A DNA stretch of 64,000 nt, from contig DASZRT010000075.1 in the NCBI GenBank assembly GCA_035549075.1, forward strand, positions 1-64,000. The letters are read 5' to 3'. The notes beneath the pieces are model-generated. The model was not told the DNA's origin. It saw only the letters and a program-made list of their open reading frames with translations, and ran no database searches. This document shows positions 56,915 through 64,000 of this stretch, in pieces. Origin of the DNA: DASZFV01 sp035549075. GTDB lineage: Bacteria > Myxococcota_A > Polyangia > Fen-1088. Positions within the stretch are counted from its first letter, which is position 1. Every line of letters starts with the position of its first letter. A program made the position numbers and the translations under genes.

Positions 56915-59769
56915 GCGGCCTCCTCGATGACGAGAGCGACCGGCAGGTCGGCGAACACCTCGGCGAGGATCAGCTCGCATCGGCCGTCGCGCACGGCGGG
57001 CGCGAGCGATCGCGCCGTGAGCGCCTCGCGGTAGCGCGCGACCCCCGGCGGCGCCGTCCACGAGATCGTCGTGTCGCGCCAGTCGGCGGCCGCGGGCGGC
57101 CGGCCGCCTTCGGTGAGCGGCACGAAGAGCCGGCCGGTCGCGGCGATGACGCGGGAACCGGTGATGCCGCGCGCGAAGGCGACGACGTGCTTGGCGAGCG
57201 CGCCGTTCGATCGGCACGCCTCGTAGGCGGCGCTCTCGAAGGCGTCGCGCCGCGCGGCCCGCGCCGCGAGCGCGCGGTGGAGCACGAAGAGCTTGAGCGC
57301 CTCGTCGGACGGCCGCGCCGCGAGCGCGCGCGCCGTCGCGCTCGCATCGCCATCGGCGCGCCGGCGGACGTCGTCGAGCAGCTTGCGGCGCCGCTCGAAG
57401 TCGACGGGCCGCCGGTTGTCGGGGTCGGCGAACGAGAAGTCCCACAGCTCCCCGCCCCAATAGATGTCGGGGACGCCCGGCGCCGCGACCTTGAGCAGCG
57501 TCTGCGCGAGGCTGTTGAGGTGACCGGCGGTCGCGATGCGCGCGACGAAGCCTTCGACGGCGTCGTGGAACGCCGCGCTCCGCTCGCGATCGAGCAGCGC
57601 CGTCACGAAGGCGCCGACGGCGTCCTCGTAGGCGGCGTCGCGGTTGATCCAGCTCGTGAAGAGCTTCGCTTCGGCGATGGCCTTCGCGACCGTCGCCGCG
57701 AAGCGCGGCCCGAAGTCGGGGTTGCGCGACGGGCCGCCCGCGGGCCACGCGCCCACGAGCGCCTCGTAGATGAAGGTCTCGGTCAGCGGATCGGGCGGTT
57801 CGCCCTCGGCGTGGAGCGGGGCGTTGAGCGTGCGCCAGGCGAGCGCGGCGTCGCGCCACACGCGCGGCAGCTCGGACAGCACGTGCAGGCGGGCGCGCGC
57901 GTCCTCGCCGCGCTTCGTGTCGTGCGTCGCCGACGCCGAGAGGCCGCGCGGCTGCGCGGCCGCGCGCGCCGAGGCCGCGGCGTGGAACTCGGCGGTCGAG
58001 GCGCCGAGTCGATCGGGATCGCCGCCGACCTCGGCGAGGGAGAGCAGCGGAAAATGCCGGTAGAACGCCGTGTCTTCGAGGCCCTTGGCCATGACGGGGC
58101 CCGTGAGCTGCTGCAGGCGCAGCACGAAGTCGCGGCGCGCGGCGCGCTCGTCGGCCGACAAGCCCTCGGGATCGCGCAGCAGCAGCAGGCTCTCGATGAA
58201 GTCGAAGAGCGAACGGTTGATGACCGGGTTGCGGCGCGCGGCCTCGCGCACAGCGCGCGCGATGACCGCGCGATCGCGCGACGCGACCTCCTTGGCGTCG
58301 GGGGCGACGTAAGCGCGGTAGACGGGGAAGCACGACAGCACCTCGCGCAGCGCCTCGAGCAGGCTCGCGAAGGTGAAGTCGCGCGTGTAGCGGTGCTGTT
58401 CGGAGATCGCGTCGAGCTTACGCGCGAGCACGTTGAGCTCGGCCGCCAGCGCCGTCTCGAGGATCAGGCGGCGCGAGGCGTGCGCGACCTCGCTCCAGGG
58501 TGGGGCGTCGGGAACCAGCGCGCGCCAGGCCTCGCGAACCTCGCGCGCGCCGTCGGCGTCGACGAGCACGTTGGCCGTCGCCGCGAGGTGCTCGTACCCC
58601 GTCGTGCCGTCGACGGGCCACTCCGCGGGCAAGCCCTCGCCAGGCGCGAGGATCTTCTCGACGTAGATGAGCGCCGGACCGCCGGGCGCGTCGGACGAGC
58701 GCTCGCGCAGCCGGGTCAGCGTGCGCGTCGGATCGAGCAAGCCGTCGACGTGGTCGACGCGGAAGCCGGCGACGAGGCCGCGCGCCGCCCAGGCGAGCGG
58801 TCTTTCGTGCACGACATCGAACACGTCGTCGCGCTCGACGCGAATGGCGGCGAGGTCGTTGATGTCGAAGAAACGACGGTAGTTGATCTCGTGCGCGGCG
58901 ACGCGCCAGTGCGCGAGGCGGTAGTTCTGCTGCTCGACGAGGCGCTCGAGACCGTCGAAGCTGCGTGCGTCGCCGGGCGTGCCGTTGAAGTCACGCAGCA
59001 CGGCCTCGAGGTCGGCGGCGACGTCGGGCTCGCGCGCGAGCAGCGCCGACAAGCGCCGAGTCAACGTGTCGCGCTCGTGGCGGCGCCCGCGCGCCTGGGC
59101 CCGCTGCGTGGGCCAGTGCTCGAGCGATCGCACGAGGCTCTCGAGCTCGACGGCGGCTTGCGCCTCGCCGCCCGCGCGCGCGACGACGCGCGTCCACAAC
59201 GGCTCGAGCAACCAACGCCACGACGGCGGCGTCAGCGGCAGCTCGGTGTCGCCCGCGCGCAGCCGAAACGCGCCGTCGTCGACCTCGACGCGCAGCCGCC
59301 CCGACTCGAGCTCGCGCCCGAATTGCTCGCCGAGGATCGGCAGCAGCACCTTGCCGACGAGCTCGGGCTTGGGCGGGCCCCAGTCGATGTCGAAGAAGTC
59401 GTTCCACACCGAGCCCATGCCGTTCTCGAGCACGTCGCGCCAGCGCGCGTTCGCGGGATCGGCGACACACATGTGGTTGGGCACGACGTCGATGATGAGA
59501 CCCAGGCCGCGCTCCGACGCCGCCGCCGCGAGCGCGACGAGGTCGTCCTCGTTGCCGAGGGCCGGATCGATGCGTCCGTGATCGACGACGTCGTAGCCGT
59601 GGGTGCTGCCCGCGCGCGCCGCGAGCAGGGGCGACAGATAGAGATGGCTCACGCCGAGCGAGGCGAGGTACGGCACGAGCGCGCGGGCATCGGCGATCTT
59701 GAACGAGGCCGACAGCTGGAGGCGATACGTCGCCACCGGCGCCGCTCGGGCGCCCGCGGTTGGCGCCAC
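56911..59769 (-). CDS. treY: Malto-oligosyltrehalose synthase
   Basis: 952 residues. GTG 59769 is chosen because GAGGGGG lies just upstream and the family opening VATYRLQLSASFKIADA follows. GH13-type blocks: SHLYLSPLLAARAGSTHGYDVVD, DVVPNHMCVAD, GFRVDHVDGLLDP, YVEKILAPGE, SATHDTKRGEDARARL and the C-terminal PDIYWGGELWDFSFADPDNRRPVD. It converts the reducing end of maltodextrins to an alpha,alpha-1,1 bond, the first step of the TreY-TreZ pathway. It starts ten bases after the nucleotidyltransferase gene. Confidence 0.96.
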   Translation of the reverse strand: MAPTAGARAAPVATYRLQLSASFKIADARALVPYLASLGVSHLYLSPLLAARAGSTHGYDVVDHGRIDPALGNEDDLVALAAAASERGLGLIIDVVPNHMCVADPANARWRDVLENGMGSVWNDFFDIDWGPPKPELVGKVLLPILGEQFGRELESGRLRVEVDDGAFRLRAGDTELPLTPPSWRWLLEPLWTRVVARAGGEAQAAVELESLVRSLEHWPTQRAQARGRRHERDTLTRRLSALLAREPDVAADLEAVLRDFNGTPGDARSFDGLERLVEQQNYRLAHWRVAAHEINYRRFFDINDLAAIRVERDDVFDVVHERPLAWAARGLVAGFRVDHVDGLLDPTRTLTRLRERSSDAPGGPALIYVEKILAPGEGLPAEWPVDGTTGYEHLAATANVLVDADGAREVREAWRALVPDAPPWSEVAHASRRLILETALAAELNVLARKLDAISEQHRYTRDFTFASLLEALREVLSCFPVYRAYVAPDAKEVASRDRAVIARAVREAARRNPVINRSLFDFIESLLLLRDPEGLSADERAARRDFVLRLQQLTGPVMAKGLEDTAFYRHFPLLSLAEVGGDPDRLGASTAEFHAAASARAAAQPRGLSASATHDTKRGEDARARLHVLSELPRVWRDAALAWRTLNAPLHAEGEPPDPLTETFIYEALVGAWPAGGPSRNPDFGPRFAATVAKAIAEAKLFTSWINRDAAYEDAVGAFVTALLDRERSAAFHDAVEGFVARIATAGHLNSLAQTLLKVAAPGVPDIYWGGELWDFSFADPDNRRPVDFERRRKLLDDVRRRADGDASATARALAARPSDEALKLFVLHRALAARAARRDAFESAAYEACRSNGALAKHVVAFARGITGSRVIAATGRLFVPLTEGGRPPAAADWRDTTISWTAPPGVARYREALTARSLAPAVRDGRCELILAEVFADLPVALVIEEAA

Positions 59770-59779
59770 GAGCGCCCCC

Positions 59780-60832
59780 TCAGAGCGCGACGCGCTGCCA
59801 GCCGTCTCGCGGCAGGCGCGCGTCGTCGCTCGGAAGGAGCCCAACCGTCGCGAGGCGCGCGAGCAGCCCGCCGAGCGCGCCGCTTTGCTGCAGCACCTCG
59901 AGCAGCCGCTCGGGCGTGCCGCAATCGGACCAGCCCGCGTCCGCCATCTCGACGACGGCGAGGCCCGGCAGCGACGAGAGCAAATCACGCGAAAGATCGA
60001 CGGCGGGGATGTCCGCGTAGATCTCGCGGCGAACGGCGCGCTCGTCGGCCTTGCCGATGCTCGAGCGGTAGCGCGTGAACGGCTGTGTGAGCGCGGCGTG
60101 ACGCTCGAGGGCCTCGTGCCAGAACGTCTGTCCGTCGAGCGCGAGCACGAGCGTGTTCCAAAGCGCGCCCGCGCCCAACAGGCCCTCGGCCACGGCGGCG
60201 TTCGGCTTCTCGACGAAGCGCTCGACGGCGAGCTCGCCCGCTTCGCTGACGGCGGAGCCGCCGCGCAACGCGTGTCCCGGCTCGATCCAGCCGAGGTCCG
60301 TCGCGGCGCGATCGGCGCGCGCGCCCACCAGCACCGTGCGCGCCGGCGCGCGATCGACGCCGCGGAGCGCCGCCGTCACGGCGTCGAGGAACGGCGCGAG
60401 CTTGTCGACGTGGTGGTCCGACGGGTACACGACGACGCGCGCGCGCGGCGAAGCGTCGAGGACGTGCGCGAGCGGCAACAGCAGGCCGGGCAGCGTGCCG
60501 GCGTCGCGCGGCTGCTCGACGATGCGCACGCCCTCGTAGGCCGCGAGCTGCGCGCGCGCGAGGTCGGCGTGCTCTTCGGACACCACGACGATGGTCTTCT
60601 GGCTCGGTGACAGGCGCGCGGCGCGCGCCATCGTGCGCTGGAGAAAGGTCTGATCGTCGCCTTCGAGCGCCGCGAACTGCTTGGGCAAATCGCGCCCGTA
60701 GAGCGCACGCGTCAGGCGCGCGAGGCGCTGGCCGCGGCCCGCGGCGAGAAGGATCGCCCAAGGCGCGTTCGGATCGTCTTTTTCGGGGGGCGTGGGGGCG
60801 AACGAAGCGACGGACTTGGGCGGCTTTCTCAT
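59780..60832 (-). CDS. Sugar-1-phosphate nucleotidyltransferase (ManC-like)
   Basis: 350 residues; ATG 60832 overlaps the Ser/Thr kinase stop (ATGA). The nucleotide-binding signature is present as AILLAAGRGQRLARL, with LPKQFAAL, VVYPSDHHV, VERFVEKP and AGALWNTLVL, as in mannose-1-phosphate guanylyltransferases, but the C-terminal cupin/isomerase half of bifunctional ManC is absent. The second half (SRDLLSSLPGLAVVEMADAGWSDCGTPERL) fits the family. The substrate (mannose- or glucose-1-phosphate) is undetermined. Its place inside a trehalose operon is notable. Confidence 0.85.
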   Translation of the reverse strand: MRKPPKSVASFAPTPPEKDDPNAPWAILLAAGRGQRLARLTRALYGRDLPKQFAALEGDDQTFLQRTMARAARLSPSQKTIVVVSEEHADLARAQLAAYEGVRIVEQPRDAGTLPGLLLPLAHVLDASPRARVVVYPSDHHVDKLAPFLDAVTAALRGVDRAPARTVLVGARADRAATDLGWIEPGHALRGGSAVSEAGELAVERFVEKPNAAVAEGLLGAGALWNTLVLALDGQTFWHEALERHAALTQPFTRYRSSIGKADERAVRREIYADIPAVDLSRDLLSSLPGLAVVEMADAGWSDCGTPERLLEVLQQSGALGGLLARLATVGLLPSDDARLPRDGWQRVAL

Positions 60833-62031
60833 GGGGTCTCCAATCGGGTGGCGGGCGGCGAGGGGACGACGGCGGCGACGCGCGCGCCGAAGCCGCGCAA
60901 GCGCGTCCATTGACTCGAGACGGTCGAGCGCACCGAGCCGAGCTGCCAGCCGAGCGCGCCCAGCAGCGACAGCGACAGCACGACAGCGGGCATCGTGCGA
61001 CGGAGCGTGCGGCGCGCCGTCGGGCGCAGCCGCTTCGTCGGCCGATCCGTCGACGGCATGAGGCGCAGCGAAACGGGCTGCGAGCGGCGGGCGATGGCGC
61101 CGACGTCGATGAGCGCCGCCTCGAGCGCCTCGGCGAAGGCCAGCACCGTCGGGTAGCGGTTCTCGCGGTCCCGCGACATGCCCTTGCGGAGCACGCGCTC
61201 GACGGGAGCCATGTCGCGGTCGGCTTCGACGCCGAGCTCGGCCGGGTTCTCGTGGACGATCGCATAGAGCACGGCGACGGGCGTCGCGCGCGCAAACGGC
61301 GCGCGACCCGTGATCAGCGTGTAGGTCAGCGCCGCGAGCGCGAACTGGTCCGTGCGTCCGTCGACCTGGTCACGTAGCCCCTGCGCCTGCTCGGGCGCCA
61401 TGTAGTCGGGCGTGCCGAACACCGCGCAGTCACCCGTGACCCGCTCGGTCCACTCGCAGAGTGAAGCGCCGAAGTCGATCACCTTGACGACGGGCGCCTG
61501 CCCCGGCGCGGGCGTCAGCACGACGTTCTCGGGCTTGAGGTCGCGGTGAACGACGCCCGCCGCGTGCGCGGCGTCGAGCGCGCTCGCGACCTGGCGCACG
61601 ATCGCGACGATCTCGCCGGCGTCGAAGTGCCGCCCGGCATCGAGAGCCATGCGCAGGTCCTCGCCTTCGATGAGCTCCATCGCGATGTAGGGCACGCCGT
61701 TGGCCGCGACGTTAAAGTCGACGACCTGCACGATGTTCGGGTGGTGCAGCTGCGCGAGGACGCAGGCCTCACGGCAAAAGCGCGTGACCCACTCGGGACG
61801 CGCCGCGAACTCCGGCTGCAACGTCTTGATGGCGAGCGCGCGCGGAAAGCGCAGGTGAACGGCGCGGTAGACCTCTCCCATTCCGCCCGCGGCGAGGCCG
61901 TCGACGATCCGGTACGTGTTGTCGAGGATCTCGTCCTTCGCGAACAGCGGCGTCGGCGTCGGAAGCGCGATCGGCGTCGCGACTGGCGGCGATGAGGTCG
62001 GCTCCTGATTCTCGATTTGAAGTTGATTCAC
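60829..62031 (-). CDS. Ser/Thr protein kinase heading the trehalose operon
   Basis: 400 residues from GTG 62031 with AGGAG upstream. Hanks-type kinase at about residues 35-290: GGMGEVYRAVH, AIKTL, VVHRDLKPENVV, VIDFGASL and YMAPEQAQG; catalytic residues intact. One membrane helix near residue 365 (AVVLSLSLLGALGWQLG) and a 30-residue tail. It overlaps the nucleotidyltransferase gene by ATGA, so kinase and trehalose enzymes are made together; a role in regulating trehalose synthesis by phosphorylation is inferred from position. Confidence 0.93.
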   Translation of the reverse strand: MNQLQIENQEPTSSPPVATPIALPTPTPLFAKDEILDNTYRIVDGLAAGGMGEVYRAVHLRFPRALAIKTLQPEFAARPEWVTRFCREACVLAQLHHPNIVQVVDFNVAANGVPYIAMELIEGEDLRMALDAGRHFDAGEIVAIVRQVASALDAAHAAGVVHRDLKPENVVLTPAPGQAPVVKVIDFGASLCEWTERVTGDCAVFGTPDYMAPEQAQGLRDQVDGRTDQFALAALTYTLITGRAPFARATPVAVLYAIVHENPAELGVEADRDMAPVERVLRKGMSRDRENRYPTVLAFAEALEAALIDVGAIARRSQPVSLRLMPSTDRPTKRLRPTARRTLRRTMPAVVLSLSLLGALGWQLGSVRSTVSSQWTRLRGFGARVAAVVPSPPATRLETP

Positions 62032-62063
62032 GGCGGTCGTCTCCTGTCTCGCCGCGGAAGGTC

Positions 62064-62080
62064 TTCGAGAATCGTGCCAA
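62064..62080 (-). promoter_or_regulatory. Sigma-54-like element upstream of the trehalose operon
   Basis: Minus strand TTGGCACG-N4-TCGAA: perfect -24 half, poor -12 (GA in place of the invariant GC). The position is right for a start about 24 bases before GTG 62031. Confidence 0.35.
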
Positions 62081-62083
62081 CGC

Positions 62084-62128
62084 CGAAACGGCCGAAACCC
62101 GCGCTGTACGTGGGCTTCGGCCGTTTCG
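62084..62128. repeat. Long inverted repeat upstream of the trehalose operon
   Basis: CGAAACGGCCGAA (62084-62096) and TTCGGCCGTTTCG (62116-62128) are perfectly complementary; CCCGCG/CGTGGG continues the stem after one mismatch, leaving a CTGTA loop. It lies directly upstream of the sigma-54-like element and could be an activator site or an RNA hairpin. Confidence 0.6.
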
Positions 62129-62167
62129 CGGGCTCGCGCTCGCTACGGAGGGGTAACGCGGTTACGG

Positions 62168-62190
62168 CGGCGTGGCGTGCCGCCACGCCG
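62168..62190 (-). terminator. Terminator hairpin after the NtrC-type gene
   Basis: CGGCGTGGCG-TGC-CGCCACGCCG: perfect ten-base stem, eight bases beyond the stop at 62199. Confidence 0.65.
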
Positions 62191-62198
62191 TACGCGAG

Positions 62199-63632
<1,434 letters not shown>

Positions 63633-63644
63633 GGCGAAATCCTA

Positions 63645-63667
63645 GGGTCGTCTCCCTGTAGCACAAG
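63645..63667 (-). promoter_or_regulatory. Shared element CTTGTGCT-N3-GGGAGACGACCC (copy 2)
   Basis: Minus-strand copy 13-35 bases before the NtrC GTG, 20 of 23 bases identical to 37666-37688. CCCTTGTG-N15-CCTAG within it also matches the doxX upstream region. Confidence 0.55.
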
Positions 63668-63786
63668 GGGGACGTTGATGGCGGCGTTTGTGCGAATTTC
63701 GGGTCACGGCTGGTCAAGCGACCTCAGCGGGTGCAATGTTGCGTCGTGGCCGCGGTGTCGTGCTCGAAACGCGCGGGTGCCCGCGA

Positions 63787-64000
63787 ATGAGCGATGCCGC
63801 GCGAGACCGCGACCTCGACGCGCGGCGCGAAGGCGCGCTCGACTGCGTCACGGCGGGCCTGTCGTCGGCCGCGACGCGCGACGCGATCCTGCAATCGATT
63901 CTCGATGAGGGCAGCCGCGTGTTGGCGTCCTCGGCCGCCGTAGTCTACGTGACATCGCCCGAGGACGGGCGGCCTTTGCTCGTCGCGCACGTCGGCATCC
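63787..64000 (+). CDS. Partial GAF-domain protein, possibly a histidine kinase (3' end outside window)
   Basis: The first 71 codons are inside the window. After a charged head (SDAARDRDLDARREGALD) come CVTAGLSSAATRDAILQSILDEG and SRVLASSAAVVYVTSPEDGRPLLVAHVG, which is the opening helix and first strands of a GAF domain. GAF-kinases are often encoded next to NtrC-type regulators, so this may be the cognate sensor of the divergent regulator; the kinase core is not visible. Start ATG 63787 has no strong Shine-Dalgarno. Confidence 0.65.
   Translation, partial: MSDAARDRDLDARREGALDCVTAGLSSAATRDAILQSILDEGSRVLASSAAVVYVTSPEDGRPLLVAHVGI

Overview
The window is GC-rich DNA with strongly GC3-biased codons, many cysteine-rich or Ala/Pro-rich lipoproteins, eukaryote-like Ser/Thr kinases and hybrid histidine kinases. 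This combination points to a soil myxobacterium-type organism (Myxococcota, probably Polyangia-like); that is inference from style, and no rRNA or marker tree supports it. I see no rRNA, CRISPR array, insertion sequence or prophage. Two tRNA genes (Thr-CGT, Asp-GTC) each have a near-consensus sigma-70 promoter.

Layout. 1-10 kb: a partial membrane protein, a small outer-membrane protein, tRNA-Thr followed after 26 bases by a secreted alpha/beta-hydrolase lipoprotein, an orphan Flp pilin, a lipoprotein-leuS unit, an XRE/pseudo-receiver regulator and a polytopic membrane protein. 10-21 kb, minus strand: a five-gene envelope unit (secreted protein, sensor kinase, secreted serine protease, phosphoesterase, small Lys-rich protein) and yajQ, an L,D-transpeptidase and an unusual protein that joins an M1-peptidase-like domain to an Omp85-type barrel. 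21-28 kb: a lipid hydroxylase, tRNA-Asp, small lipoproteins, a DUF5670 membrane peptide, a TPP enzyme, DUF4142 and a ferritin-like gene. 28-38 kb: glgX coupled to a Ser/Thr kinase, C39-like lipoprotein, YihY, DoxX, GH15, a second DUF4142 and a transaldolase. 39-49 kb: a 2017-residue cytosolic hybrid kinase with ten exact 92-residue HAMP-type repeats, followed by CheR, a CheB homologue lacking its serine, a REC-PAS-kinase and a lone receiver. 48.8-52.8 kb: a minus-strand stress-type membrane cassette ending in a kinase/receiver pair. 52.9-62 kb: Ser/Thr kinase, sugar nucleotidyltransferase, treY, treZ and a glycogen debranching enzyme, all tightly coupled. 62-64 kb: an NtrC-type regulator and the start of a GAF protein.

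How the genes fit together. The theme is stress and storage carbohydrate: GlgX, the debranching enzyme, TreY/TreZ and GH15 connect glycogen to trehalose and glucose, and two of the loci are translationally coupled to Ser/Thr kinases. Around them are small envelope and stress proteins (DUF4142 twice, DUF5670 twice, DUF3618, holin-like, AI-2E, DoxX, YihY, ferritin-like) and a receptor-less, chemotaxis-like phosphorelay. Several of these units carry sigma-54-like -24/-12 elements, and two (the NtrC gene and DUF4142-GH15) share a 20-of-23-base promoter element. Genes are packed very tightly: at least thirteen 4-base start/stop overlaps occur, and tail-to-tail pairs either share or abut their stops or are separated by a strong hairpin.
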